Shown here: positions 43,963-53,355 of the stretch, one piece after another
How positions within the stretch are numbered: position 1 is the first letter of the stretch
Layout of the letters: the number at the start of each line of letters is the position of its first letter
Origin: Frankia nepalensis
GTDB lineage: Bacteria > Actinomycetota > Actinomycetes > Frankiales > Frankiaceae
Length of the DNA: 64,000 nucleotides
Direction of reading: 5' to 3'
Assembly (NCBI RefSeq): GCF_016786325.1
Contig: NZ_JADWYU010000199.1
Location: forward strand, 1-64,000
The notes under the pieces: generated by a model
What the model saw: the letters and a program-made list of their open reading frames with translations, nothing else
Told to the model about the DNA's origin: nothing
The model's database searches: none
Program-made: the position numbers and the translations under genes

Positions 43963-44149
43963 AGAAGTCGTTCTATGAACGTGCGCGGCTGGGCCGAAAC
44001 ATCTAGGACACCGGAGTGTGCGGAGACCGCGCGGTCGAAAGGCGGTCACGTCGCGCCGGCGGCCCCGGCCGGGAAATGACCGGCGAGCCGGCAGGGGAAT
44101 GCCGGCTCGCCGGATACCGCGGGCGCCGGTCAGGCGGGCGCGGCCGGGT

Positions 44150-45592
44150 TCAGCCCGACCCCGGGATGCCGACGGCCTTGGTCTCCAGGTAGAGGCGCAG
44201 GCCCGCCGTGCCGCACTCGCGGCCGATGCCCGAGTTCTTGAAGCCGCCGAACGGCGCGTCGGACGCCTGGCTCGCGCCGTTGACGCTGACCATCCCGGTC
44301 CGCACCCGGCGGGCGATGTCGACGCCCGCGGCCACGTCCGCCGTCCACACCGAGCCGGACAGCCCGTACTCGGAGTCGTTGGCGATGGCGACGGCCTCGT
44401 CGGGATCGTCGTAGTCGAGCACGCAGACCACCGGCCCGAAGATCTCCTCCCGCGCGATCCGCATGCTGTTGTCGACGTCGACGAACAGCGTCGGCTCGAC
44501 GAACCAGCCGCGCGGCTGGGACGCGGGCCGGCCGCCCCCGACCACGATCTTCGCGCCCGCGTCCCGGCCGAGGTCGAGATAGCCCTCGACCCGGTCCCGC
44601 TGGCGCCGGGCGAGCAGGGGTCCGATCTGGGTGCCGAGGTCCGCCGGGTCCCCGATCGTCATCGCCGTCATCGCCTCGGCGAACGCGTCCACGAACTCGT
44701 CATGGCGGCGGCGCGAGACGAGGATCCTGGTCTGGGCGACGCACGCCTGGCCGGAATTCAGGAACGCCATCGGCAGCAGATCGGCGACGGTGCGCTCGAG
44801 CGGCGCGTCGTCGAGGATGATCGCGGCCGACTTGCCGCCCAGCTCCAGGCTCACCCGGGCCAGCCGCTCGCCGCACCAGGAGGCGACCTGCCGGCCGACG
44901 GCGGCACTGCCGGTGTAGGCGACCTTGTCGACGTCCGGGTGCCGTACCAGGTGGGCGCCGGCGACGCTGCCGCCCGGCACGATGTTGACGACGCCGGGAG
45001 GCAGTCCCACCTCGCGCAGGATCTCGGCGAGCACATAGGTGTCGAGCGGGCTTTCCGGCGCCGGCTTGAGGACGACGCAGCAGCCGGCGACGATCGCCGG
45101 CGCGAGCTGCGCCGCGGCGAGCAGAAGCGGGAAGTTCGACGGGACGACGCACGCGACGACGCCGACCGGCTCCTGCAGCACCAGGGTCTGTCCGCCGTCG
45201 CCTCCCAGGTACTCCTCGAACGGGAACTCCCTGGCCAGCGCGGCCGCCGCCCGCAGGAACGCGATCGGCGCGGGCACCTGGCCGGCCGCGACGAACGAGG
45301 CCGGCGAGCCCATCTCGGCGATGATGAGCGCGCCCACCTCGGCGGCGCGCCGCTCCAGCAGGTCGGCGGCCCGGTCGAGCAGGTCCGCGCGGTCGGCGAC
45401 GGGCAGCCGCGGCCACGGGCCGGTGTCGAACGCGGCGCGGGCGGCCGCGACCGCTCGCTCGATGTCGGCCGGTGTTCCGTCCGGGACCCGCCCGACGATC
45501 TCCTCGGTGTACGGCGAGATGACGTCGATCGTGCCGTCGCCCAGCGGGTCGAGCCAGTCGCCGTCCGTGTAGAGACGGGTGTGGATGTGCAT
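44150..45592 (-). CDS. aldehyde dehydrogenase (NAD-dependent)
   Basis: Protein of 480 aa. Cofactor and catalytic motifs are visible: PSNFPL, LELGGKSA (catalytic Glu), NSGQACVAQTR (catalytic Cys) and EEIFGPVVCV. ATG at 45592 follows GAGGTGG; an in-frame codon 18 bases earlier is less likely. It oxidises an aldehyde to an acid, probably one released by an oxygenase of the same module. The 230 bp after the previous gene start (43919-44149) contain no gene. Confidence 0.95.
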   Translation of the reverse strand: MHIHTRLYTDGDWLDPLGDGTIDVISPYTEEIVGRVPDGTPADIERAVAAARAAFDTGPWPRLPVADRADLLDRAADLLERRAAEVGALIIAEMGSPASFVAAGQVPAPIAFLRAAAALAREFPFEEYLGGDGGQTLVLQEPVGVVACVVPSNFPLLLAAAQLAPAIVAGCCVVLKPAPESPLDTYVLAEILREVGLPPGVVNIVPGGSVAGAHLVRHPDVDKVAYTGSAAVGRQVASWCGERLARVSLELGGKSAAIILDDAPLERTVADLLPMAFLNSGQACVAQTRILVSRRRHDEFVDAFAEAMTAMTIGDPADLGTQIGPLLARRQRDRVEGYLDLGRDAGAKIVVGGGRPASQPRGWFVEPTLFVDVDNSMRIAREEIFGPVVCVLDYDDPDEAVAIANDSEYGLSGSVWTADVAAGVDIARRVRTGMVSVNGASQASDAPFGGFKNSGIGRECGTAGLRLYLETKAVGIPGSG

Positions 45593-45857
45593 GGTGCCAC
45601 CTCGGTTCACGATGGTTGGCCGCTCACGATGGTTGGCCGCGCCGGCGCGTCGCGGCGTGCGCGACTTCCGGGCACGGTGGGGCTGCCAGGTTCCGGCCGC
45701 CCGGAGCCCGCGCCGCGCCGCCAGCGGCGCGCGGTCCGCCGGGCCGTGGCACGCGGCGGCTCGCCAGGCTCGGCCGCGCGGCCCGGCGCGGGCCCGACGG
45801 GCCCTGTCTGGCCCGGCGGTCCCCCAGTGCCGTGACCGCCGACGTCCGCCCGCTCCG

Positions 45858-45936
45858 CATGATCGCCGATTGTGCCCCGACGGGGTTGTGATGAGGCCCT
45901 GTTCACGACCCCCAGAGGGCAGAAACGGCGATCATG
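45858..45936. repeat. hairpin-forming intergenic repeat (full copy)
   Basis: The left arm CATGATCGCCGATTGTGCCC (45858-45877) and right arm GGGCAGAAACGGCGATCATG (45917-45936) pair at 18 of 20 positions. It shares the right arm and its left flank (CTGTTCACGACCCCCAGA) with the half copy at 81-120, and both arms with the copy at 10185-10263. It fills the gap between the aldehyde dehydrogenase and the XRE-cupin gene (45593-45994). Confidence 0.8.
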
Positions 45937-45994
45937 TCCGACGTCGACATAGGGCGAACCTTGGCGGGGCCGGCACTAGCCCGACGGTCCTTGC

Positions 45995-46651
45995 CTAGTT
46001 CGACAGGTCGCCGCAGGATCTGTTGATCGCGCGCGAGGCGGGCGTGCTCAGGCTCGCCAGCTGGTCGCCGCGCGCGACGACGTCGAACTCGTCGCCGACG
46101 ATGGCGGCGAGGAACCGGTGCGGGCCGGCGCCGACGATCCGGTAGCGGTGCGGTATCCCGCCCGCGTAGGACACGGCGTCGCCGGGGCCGAGCTCGTAGT
46201 GCGTCCCGTCGACGTCGGCGACGTACTCACCGGCCAGGATGAGGACGAACTCGTCGTTGTGATGGACGGAGTACGGCTGGAACTCCCGCCAGCCGCCGGT
46301 GAACTCGATCGCCCGCAGCTGCCGGTTCGCGGGGGTGAGGGCCGAGGCGTTCGAGCCGGGGTCGAGCTCGTCCTGCACCAGGCCGACCCGCTCGGTGACC
46401 CGGACCACGTCGGCGTGGCCACCCGTCTGCCCGCTGGACAGCAGCGACACCGCGCTGGTGCCGAGCGCGTGCGCGATCCGGTCGAGCGACCGCATGCTCG
46501 GCAGGGCGAGGCCTCGTTCGATCTGGGACAGGAACGGCTGCGAGAGACCCGCCTCCTGCGCCACGTCCTGCATCGTCCGTTCCAGCGCCTTGCGCCGGCG
46601 CCGGATCGCGACGCCGACCTGGGCGCTCAGCTCGCTGCTGGACTCGCCCAC
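45995..46651 (-). CDS. XRE-cupin transcriptional regulator
   Basis: Protein of 218 aa. The N-terminal helix-turn-helix (TMQDVAQEAGLSQPFLSQIERG, about residues 26-47, in part) is XRE-type; the C-terminal half is a cupin (HHNDEFVLILAGEYVADVDG ... GDAVSYAGGIPHRY). This PuuR-like layout usually senses an amine, amino acid or similar catabolic substrate. GTG at 46651 follows GAGGGGTGAGG. It sits inside the oxygenase/ABC module between the binding protein and the aldehyde dehydrogenase, so it is the likely regulator of the module. Confidence 0.9.
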   Translation of the reverse strand: MGESSSELSAQVGVAIRRRRKALERTMQDVAQEAGLSQPFLSQIERGLALPSMRSLDRIAHALGTSAVSLLSSGQTGGHADVVRVTERVGLVQDELDPGSNASALTPANRQLRAIEFTGGWREFQPYSVHHNDEFVLILAGEYVADVDGTHYELGPGDAVSYAGGIPHRYRIVGAGPHRFLAAIVGDEFDVVARGDQLASLSTPASRAINRSCGDLSN

Positions 46652-46769
46652 ACCTCACCCCTCTTCGACGGTGCCCCGGGCGGATCGACTCCGGCGAACA
46701 TACCCGCCATGATCCGTTACCGGGCGGCCCGGGCACGAGCGCCCGCGGCCCACGGTGACCTCGCTGTCG

Positions 46770-47858
46770 TCACGCGGAAAGCAGCGTCGTCTTCCCGTCG
46801 TACGCCTCCGTCAGGAACGAAAGGTCGACCAGCTTGTTCACGTCGGGCAGCTCGGTGCGGCCGGCGGCCCGGATGCCCTCGTACACCGGACCGGCGATGT
46901 AGTCCTTGTCCATCCAGAGGACGCCCTTCTTCCGGGTCACGTCGCTGACCCACAGCTCGATCTGCTTGCGGTTCTCGGTGAGCTGGCCGTCGTAGTCCAG
47001 CGCGAGGTCGACGCCGTACTTCTCGGTGGCCAGGCGGGCGCCCAGCTCCGGGTCCTGGATGTTCTTCTCGTGTCCCTTGATCGTCGCCCGCAGGAACCGG
47101 ACCACGGCTTCGTGGTTGGCGTCGAGGAAGCTGCGCTTGGCGATGAGCGCGTCGGCGTAGAGCGGCACGCCGAACTCGGTGAGCGTCGCGGAGAACACCG
47201 TGAGGCCCTGCGCCTCCAGCACGCTGACCTGGTTCGTGGTGTAGCAGAGGATGGCGTCGACCTGGCCGTTGGCCAGCGGCGCCGGGTCGGCGCCGATCTG
47301 GATGAAGTTGTAGTCGTTCGCGATGCCGTTCACCTTGAAACAGGCGTCGATCATCGAGGGCGAGGAGCTGTCCCCGCCGAGCGTCTTCCCGACCAGGTCG
47401 TGAATGCTCTTGATGTTCGGGTCCAGCCAGGCGAAGCCGACCGGGGACTCCTGCAGGGTCGCCGCGAACATCACGAAGTCCGCGCCCTGCGCCGCCGCGT
47501 CGATGATCTTCAAGGTGTCGGAGGCGAGGCCGATCCCGGCCTTGCCCGCCTCCAGGACCTGGACGTTCTCCGGCGCGTTGGGGCCGCCGCCGATCCAGTC
47601 CGGCGCGATGCCCTCGTCGGTGTAGTAGCCCTGGTCGTCGCCGACCCAGAAGCCGGCCCACTCGACGTTCTTGACCCAGGAGAACACGGTGCTGACCTTG
47701 GTACCCGACGCGGCGGCCGCGGTCGCCCCCGCGTCGTCGTCGCCGCACGCGCTCAACACCGCCGGTCCGAGCAGCGCGGCGCCGCCGAACAGGGCGGACC
47801 GGCGCAGCAGCGAGCGGCGGGACAGCTGGGCGGACGAGACCGCCCCTGGCTTGGTCAT
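46770..47858 (-). CDS. NMT1/SsuA-type substrate-binding lipoprotein
   Basis: Protein of 362 aa. SRRSLLRRSALFGG is a twin-arginine signal and VLSAC a lipobox (Cys about residue 38), so it is a Tat-exported lipoprotein. The mature part is of the NMT1/THI5-SsuA group (EWAGFWVGDDQGYYTDEGI, LEAGKAGIGLASD). This group binds aliphatic sulfonates, nitrate, pyrimidines or related molecules. ATG at 47858 follows AAGGAGT. It is the receptor for the fused permease at 48130-49776 and ATPase at 53352-54350. Confidence 0.9.
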   Translation of the reverse strand: MTKPGAVSSAQLSRRSLLRRSALFGGAALLGPAVLSACGDDDAGATAAAASGTKVSTVFSWVKNVEWAGFWVGDDQGYYTDEGIAPDWIGGGPNAPENVQVLEAGKAGIGLASDTLKIIDAAAQGADFVMFAATLQESPVGFAWLDPNIKSIHDLVGKTLGGDSSSPSMIDACFKVNGIANDYNFIQIGADPAPLANGQVDAILCYTTNQVSVLEAQGLTVFSATLTEFGVPLYADALIAKRSFLDANHEAVVRFLRATIKGHEKNIQDPELGARLATEKYGVDLALDYDGQLTENRKQIELWVSDVTRKKGVLWMDKDYIAGPVYEGIRAAGRTELPDVNKLVDLSFLTEAYDGKTTLLSA

Positions 47859-47881
47859 GGTCTGACTCCTTCGCAGGCAAG

Positions 47882-47896
47882 ATTGATCAGATCAAT
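47882..47896. promoter_or_regulatory. perfect palindrome ATTGATC-A-GATCAAT upstream of the binding protein
   Basis: It lies 24-38 bp before the binding-protein start in the only AT-rich patch of a 270-bp gap (47859-48129), which suits an operator. A close relative, ATTGAT-GGG-ATCTAT, is found at 55442-55456 at the head of the same module. Confidence 0.5.
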
Positions 47897-48129
47897 ATCT
47901 GGGGAGAGGCGCGGCGGCGGGCGTCGGCGCGCGCCCGGGACGCCGGCGCGGTGACGCGCGCGGCGGCGGGGAATGGGCGGCGGGAATGAAGGAAGGAGGA
48001 GGTGGCGGGCGACGCGGGGTGGGGAGGGCGGCGCGGGGATCGAGAAGCCGGGAGCGTGGTGGTGGGTGGGACAGCGGGCGCGAGGGCGTGCGCAGAGGCG
48101 CGGGGGTCAGGACAGCGGGGGCGCGCGGG

Positions 48130-49776
48130 TCAGGACATCCGGGCCGACACCGCCCGGCCGATCCGGTCGGCGGCGGCGAAGGCCACCATCGACAGCAGCA
48201 CGATCGACAGCGCGACCGCCCACGCCCGGCCGATGTTCTGGCGCCCCATCGCGTCCGCGAACAGCCGGCCGAGCCCGCGCTGACCGATCAGGTACTCGCC
48301 GACGACCGCCGCGATCACGCAGACCCCGGCGGTGAGCCGCATGGCGACGACCATGTCGCGCAGCGAGGCCGGCAGCACGACGAACAAGAACCGGCGGGCC
48401 CGCGGCGCGCCGACGGTGGCGAGCAGGTCGAGCGCGCCGTCCGCCGACATCCGCAGGCCCTTGAGGGTGTAGGCGAAGGCGGGGAAGAAGGTGATCAGCA
48501 CGCAGATGGCGACGATGCTCCAGTCGTTGTAGCCGATCACCGCCGCGACCGCCGGCAGCAGCGCCAGCGTCGGCGCGGTCCGCGCGACGATCACCATCGG
48601 GGTCAGCAGGCCGCGCAGCAGGCCCGACCACCAGGTCGCGACCGCGAGCAGCGCGCCGACCGCGAGCCCGATCAGCCAGCCGCCGAGGCCCAGGCGCAGC
48701 GTGTAGAGCGCGCTGCGCAGGAACAGGCCCGGGGCGTCGGCCAGCTCGTTCCAGACCCTGCCCGGCGCCGGGACGAGCAGCGGGCTCACCCCGCTCACCC
48801 GGACGTAGGCCGCCCAGCCGGCCACCGCGACGACGGCGAACGCGAGCCAGCCGACGATCCCCCGCCAGCCGGCGCCGGAGCGCGGCGGCAGCGCGACGGT
48901 GTCGGTGGCGCGCAGCGCGAACCGGCGTTCGACGCCCAGCTCGATCAGGCTGAGCAGGCCGAACCCGACCATCGTCACCGCGGCGATGAGCAGGCAGACC
49001 GACCACAGCAGCGCCGGCCGGTAGTTCTGCATCGAGGTGAGCAGCAGCAGCCCGAGCCCCCGGCTCGCCCCGAACCACTCGCCGAACACCGCGCCGATGA
49101 TCGCCGATGGCAGGGCGAGCTTCACCGCGAGCACGAGCGAGGGCGTCGCGGTCGGCAGCCGGACCAGCAGCCAGTGCCGCCGCCGGGGCGCGCCGAGCGC
49201 GCCGAGCAGGTCCTCCTGCCCCCGGGTGGCGCCGGCCAGCCCCGCGCTGACCGTGACGAACACCGGGAAGAACACGGCGAGCCCCGCGATGACGACCGGC
49301 GTCCGGTCCCGCGGCACGACGATCATGAGAAGCGGCGCGAGCGCGATCCACGGGATCGAGTTCAGCGCGATCGCGGCGCCGCCGATCGCGCTGCGCGCCC
49401 GCGGGAGGATCGAGCCCAGCGACGCCGCCGCGACCGCCAGCGCGAAGCCGGCGCCGAAGCCGAGCGCGGCCCGGGAGAACGTCGCGCGGGCCGCCCGGCC
49501 GATCAGCTCGGCGCGGCCGGGCCGGCTGAACTCGTCCAGGATGGTGGTCAACGGAAGCCAGGTCTTCCCGAACACGCCGGCCCGCCCGGTCCACTCCCAC
49601 AACGCGACGAAGGCGATCGCGCCGAGCACGGGCAGCAGGGACGACCCGCCGGCGCGCGCGAGCCGGGACGGTCCCCGCCGGATCGCGCCGACGGCGGCCC
49701 CCAGGTGGCCGGACGACGCGCGCTCGGACGACGCGCGCTCGGACAGAACCGGCTCGGACAGGACGTGCTCAGACAA
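48130..49776 (-). CDS. fused double-domain ABC permease (SsuC/TauC-type twice)
   Basis: Protein of 548 aa with two complete permease domains in one chain, each of about six helices. The first has its loop at LLGALGAPRRRHWLLVRLPT (about residues 193-212), the second at LLATVGAPRARRFLFVVLPA (about 438-457). Most nitrate/taurine importers use two identical single-domain subunits. The start is uncertain: TTG at 49776 overlaps the previous stop, and the N-terminus has a short repeat (SERASSERASS) encoded by a duplicated 15-mer. It forms the channel for the binding protein downstream. Confidence 0.85.
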   Translation of the reverse strand: MSEHVLSEPVLSERASSERASSGHLGAAVGAIRRGPSRLARAGGSSLLPVLGAIAFVALWEWTGRAGVFGKTWLPLTTILDEFSRPGRAELIGRAARATFSRAALGFGAGFALAVAAASLGSILPRARSAIGGAAIALNSIPWIALAPLLMIVVPRDRTPVVIAGLAVFFPVFVTVSAGLAGATRGQEDLLGALGAPRRRHWLLVRLPTATPSLVLAVKLALPSAIIGAVFGEWFGASRGLGLLLLTSMQNYRPALLWSVCLLIAAVTMVGFGLLSLIELGVERRFALRATDTVALPPRSGAGWRGIVGWLAFAVVAVAGWAAYVRVSGVSPLLVPAPGRVWNELADAPGLFLRSALYTLRLGLGGWLIGLAVGALLAVATWWSGLLRGLLTPMVIVARTAPTLALLPAVAAVIGYNDWSIVAICVLITFFPAFAYTLKGLRMSADGALDLLATVGAPRARRFLFVVLPASLRDMVVAMRLTAGVCVIAAVVGEYLIGQRGLGRLFADAMGRQNIGRAWAVALSIVLLSMVAFAAADRIGRAVSARMS

Positions 49777-51490
49777 GCGCCACCGTCCGGGTGTCGCGGC
49801 CGCCCCGCAGGAGGTGACCGGCGCGCGCGGCGGTGAACTCCCCGTCGACGACGATGTCGACGCCGCCCACCAGCACGCGGTCGATGCCGGTCGCCTCGGC
49901 GTACAGCCGGCCCGCCCCGCCGGGCAGGTCGAACCGGGTGTGGACCGGTCCGGCGCCCACCGTCGCCGGATCCAGGATGACGATGTCGGCCCAGGCCCCG
50001 GCCGTGAGCCGGCCGCGCCCGACCAGCCCGTACAGGTCGGCCGGCACGGAGGTCAGCATCGCCACGCCCTCCTCGAGCGAGATCACGCCGTGCTCGCGGA
50101 CGCCCTGCGCCAGCAGCACCGTCGTGTACTGGAAGGACGCGAACAGGTCGAGGTGGGCGCCGGCGTCGGAGGCGCCGACGACCGCGCGCGGATCGCGCCA
50201 GACCCGCGCCCGCGCCGTCCAGTCGGACTCGCTCTCCTCCACGACGGAACCGAACGTGGTCCGCAGGTCGTCGGCGACGACGACGTCGAGCAGCGCGTCG
50301 AACGCCGTCGTGCCCGCCTCGGCGGCGAGCTCGGCCGCGCTGCGCCCGACGACGCGGCGCAGCGCCGGGTCGAAGACCTCCAGGATCTCCTTGCGGTCCC
50401 AGTCGGTGATGTGCGGCAGCGGGTTGTCGGCGCTGGCCGCGCCGGCGAGCAGCGCCGCCCGCACCGACGGGTCGGCCAGGGCGCGCAGCTTCTCGTCGTG
50501 CGGGAGCCAGAGCACGTCCGCCCAGCCGGGGATCGCGTCGAGCATGAAGCCGCTGTGGAAGCTGAGGCGCAGCGCGGTCGTCATCGGCGCGGTCAGCGCG
50601 ACGACCCGGCCGCCGCGCCGCGCGGCGTGGCTGCCGGCGGCCAGCTTCGCGGCGGCGTCGCCGGCGGTGCCCGCGGTGACCGGCAGCACGTTCCAGTTCA
50701 GCGGGCGCTGCGCGGCCACCGACATGGCGGCCATCAGGTCGAGGATCTCCTCGTCGAACGACGCGGTGACGTGCGGGATGAACTCCAGCGACGTGCCGGG
50801 GAAGTCCCGGCACACCGCGCACAGGGCGAGCACCTCGTCCCGGGTCGCCACCCGGGAGGGGACCCGGCCGCCCTCGGCGTCGTTGTGGGTCCGCGACCAG
50901 GACGACGAGAAGCCGAGCGCGCCGGCCCGCAGGCCGTCGGCCAGCAGCTCGCACATCGCGGTGATCTCCGCGGCGGTCGCGGCGCGCTCCAGCGCCTCGG
51001 CACCCATGACGACCCGGCGCAGCGCCGAGTGGCCGACCATGAACCCCGCGTTGACGGACAGCGTCCCGTCGAGCCGGTCGAGATACTCGGACGTCGAGCG
51101 CCAGTCGAACGGCACCCCCAGCTGAAGGGTCTCCAGCGGGATGCCCTCGACCCTGGCGAGCATCCGCGTCAGGTAGGCGCCGTCGGCCGGGTCGTCCGAC
51201 AGCGGGGCGATCGTGAACCCGCAGTTGCCGCCGACGACCGTGGTCACCCCGTGCAGCGGCGACGGGCTGAGCGTCGGGTCCCAGAACGCCTGGGCGTCGT
51301 AGTGCGTGTGCAGGTCGATGAACCCGGGCGCGACGACCCGGCCGGACGCGTCGATGGTCCGGTGGGCCGGCTGGCCGCGCAGGTCGCCGATGGCCGCCAC
51401 CCGCCGGTCGGTGATCGCGACGTCGGCCAGGCGGCGGGGTGAGCCGGTGCCGTCGACGAGCGTGCCGCCGACGATCAGAAGGTCGAACAC
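49769..51490 (-). CDS. D-aminoacylase/dihydroorotase-like amidohydrolase
   Basis: Protein of 573 aa. The N-terminal FDLLIVGGTLVDGTG and APGFIDLHTHYDAQ (HxH metal motif) mark the amidohydrolase superfamily, subgroup of N-acyl-D-amino-acid deacylases; GGNCGFTIAPL and SDAGAHLDLF (late Asp) also fit. GTG at 51490 follows AAGGAG. It hydrolyses an amide, probably of the imported compound. The stop overlaps the permease start region. Confidence 0.9.
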   Translation of the reverse strand: MFDLLIVGGTLVDGTGSPRRLADVAITDRRVAAIGDLRGQPAHRTIDASGRVVAPGFIDLHTHYDAQAFWDPTLSPSPLHGVTTVVGGNCGFTIAPLSDDPADGAYLTRMLARVEGIPLETLQLGVPFDWRSTSEYLDRLDGTLSVNAGFMVGHSALRRVVMGAEALERAATAAEITAMCELLADGLRAGALGFSSSWSRTHNDAEGGRVPSRVATRDEVLALCAVCRDFPGTSLEFIPHVTASFDEEILDLMAAMSVAAQRPLNWNVLPVTAGTAGDAAAKLAAGSHAARRGGRVVALTAPMTTALRLSFHSGFMLDAIPGWADVLWLPHDEKLRALADPSVRAALLAGAASADNPLPHITDWDRKEILEVFDPALRRVVGRSAAELAAEAGTTAFDALLDVVVADDLRTTFGSVVEESESDWTARARVWRDPRAVVGASDAGAHLDLFASFQYTTVLLAQGVREHGVISLEEGVAMLTSVPADLYGLVGRGRLTAGAWADIVILDPATVGAGPVHTRFDLPGGAGRLYAEATGIDRVLVGGVDIVVDGEFTAARAGHLLRGGRDTRTVALV

Positions 51491-51599
51491 GGGTGGCTCC
51501 TTGGCACTGACGTTGGTGAGGTCGCCGTTCCCGCCCGGGCCGCCGGCGCGGGCGCTGGCGCCCGGTGCCGCGCGAACGCCGGCGCGTCGGCGCGCCGGG

Positions 51600-52499
51600 T
51601 CACGGCCGGTCCGGATCGGGGCTGGCGGCCGGCCGGGGGCTGCCGGCCGGACCGACGGGACCGGGGCGGGTCAGGAACGTCTCGACCAGGCACACGGTGT
51701 CCTCGAAACGCTCCCAGGCGACCATGTGGCCGCAGTCGAGGGTCGTGACGAGGAGCTGGTCGCCGAGCTGCCGGCGCAGCTGGGCGAGGACGCCGGGGGT
51801 GACGACGCCGGCCTGCCCGGCGACGACGACCAGCGTCGGGCGGGCCACCGGGATCTCGGGCACCGGCCGGCACAGCTCGCCGAACCCGGCGATGACCGCC
51901 GGCCGGCTGAACCGGAACCGGTACCGGCCGTCGGCTCCCTCGAACAGGTGGTGGTCGATCTCCGTCCGGATCGCGGGGTGCACGCCGTCGCCCGGCGCCG
52001 AGGCGCCGACCCGCAGGGCCCCGGCGAGCGCGGAACTGTCCGGCGAGGACTTCAGCCAGCCGGCGCTGCGGGCGACGATCGCGGCCTCGAGGTCCGCCCA
52101 GCCGTCGTTGCCCAGCAGCGCCTCGGCCTCGGCGGCCATCAGCGCCGACGGCCGGGCGAGCCCGGGGTCGAGCAGCACGAGGCGGCGCAGCCGGTCGGGC
52201 GCGCGGGCGAGCAGCCGAAGCCCGACCGCGCCGCCGTAGGAGTGGCCGACCAGGTCGACGGTCGGGGCACCGAGCGCGTCGAGGGTGTCGAGGACGTCGT
52301 CGACGAGCTGGTCCAGCGACCAGGGCGGCTCCCACGGCGAGAAGCCGTGCCCGCGCAGGTCGACGGCGAGGGTTCGCCTGGCCGGCCAGCCCTCGCCAGC
52401 GAGCCGCTCCCAGCGGCGGGCGTGGCCGGTGATCCCGTGGATCGCCAGCAGCGGCGGCCCGTCCGGGTCCCCGTACCGCTCGACGTTGAGGACGGCCAT
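51600..52499 (-). CDS. alpha/beta hydrolase
   Basis: Protein of 299 aa. The oxyanion segment is AIHGITGHARRW, the nucleophile elbow GHSYGGA (Ser about residue 94), and the late catalytic His lies in DCGHMVAWERF; the acid is likely in the segment TLVVVAGQAG or nearby. ATG at 52499 lies one base after the previous stop. It probably cleaves an ester, lactone or C-C bond of an intermediate in the same pathway. Confidence 0.9.
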   Translation of the reverse strand: MAVLNVERYGDPDGPPLLAIHGITGHARRWERLAGEGWPARRTLAVDLRGHGFSPWEPPWSLDQLVDDVLDTLDALGAPTVDLVGHSYGGAVGLRLLARAPDRLRRLVLLDPGLARPSALMAAEAEALLGNDGWADLEAAIVARSAGWLKSSPDSSALAGALRVGASAPGDGVHPAIRTEIDHHLFEGADGRYRFRFSRPAVIAGFGELCRPVPEIPVARPTLVVVAGQAGVVTPGVLAQLRRQLGDQLLVTTLDCGHMVAWERFEDTVCLVETFLTRPGPVGPAGSPRPAASPDPDRP

Positions 52500-52500
52500 G

Positions 52501-53355
52501 TCAGCGCCCGCTGGCCCGCGTCGCCGAGTTGTCGAACCGGCCGTCCCAGGCACCGGCGGCGATGGGCGCGCCGGAGCACCACTTGCCGCGCAGGTGCCGG
52601 CGGATCGCCTCGTCGTTGCTGGGCCGGCTCGCCGCGTGCCACAGATGGCTGTGGTGGAACAGCAGGTCGCCGCGCTGGCAGTAGACCGCGACCTCGCCCG
52701 GCACCTTGCGGTACCGCTCCGGGCGCTCGGCGGGCGGGGTCCGGTGGCTGCCCGCCAGCATCCGCAGGAAGCCGTTCTCCGGCGAGGTGTCGTCCAGGTT
52801 GATGGTGAACGCGACCGCCGGCCAGATCGGCAGGTTCGGCGTGGACTCGTAGTCCGGGTGCCAGACGAGGCCCTTGTAGAGCGACGCCCCGCGGGCGTCG
52901 AGGTACATCACGCCGTGCCGGTCGTAGTCGTAGAAGAAGGACTCGCCGCCGAGCAGCCGGGGCGCGAGCGAGCTGATCAGCGAGCCGTGGATCACCCGGT
53001 CGACCAGCGCCGAGGCCTGGTTGACGTAGACGACGTAGTTGCGGAACGGCAGGCCGTCGACCAGCACCTCGCCGGGTGGCTCGAGCTCGGCGGCGCCGTG
53101 GCGCGGGTCGAGCTCGCCCCGCATCAGCGCGCGGTGCAGCCGGACCAGCTCGTCGTCCAGTTCGTCGACCTCGGCCGGGCGCAGCGCGCCGCGGACGAGG
53201 ACGAACCCGAGCTCGTCGAAGATCCGGGCGATCTCCTCGCCGAGCGGCTCCCCGGCGACGGCGCCGCCCGCGGGCACCTCGACCAGCCACGGCTCGAGGG
53301 TCGCGGCGAACCGCTCCCACGGTGGCTGCTCGGTCCGCGGCCGTGTGTCGGTCAC
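52501..53355 (-). CDS. phytanoyl-CoA dioxygenase-family Fe(II)/2-oxoglutarate oxygenase
   Basis: Protein of 284 aa. The iron motif HPDYES (H and D) and the distal His in HHSHLWHAASR are visible; PENGFLRMLAGSHR is a family mark. I chose GTG at 53355, which has GGAGGAG 5 bases before it and overlaps the ATPase stop (GTGA). It hydroxylates a substrate using 2-oxoglutarate and O2, and differs in fold subgroup from the two isopenicillin-N-synthase-like enzymes of the module. Confidence 0.9.
   Translation of the reverse strand: MTDTRPRTEQPPWERFAATLEPWLVEVPAGGAVAGEPLGEEIARIFDELGFVLVRGALRPAEVDELDDELVRLHRALMRGELDPRHGAAELEPPGEVLVDGLPFRNYVVYVNQASALVDRVIHGSLISSLAPRLLGGESFFYDYDRHGVMYLDARGASLYKGLVWHPDYESTPNLPIWPAVAFTINLDDTSPENGFLRMLAGSHRTPPAERPERYRKVPGEVAVYCQRGDLLFHHSHLWHAASRPSNDEAIRRHLRGKWCSGAPIAAGAWDGRFDNSATRASGR

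Noticed and set aside
49700-49745. Duplicated ACGACGCGCGCTCGG unit considered as a CRISPR or regulatory repeat
   Set aside because: Only two adjacent in-frame copies without spacers, encoding SERASS in the permease N-terminus.
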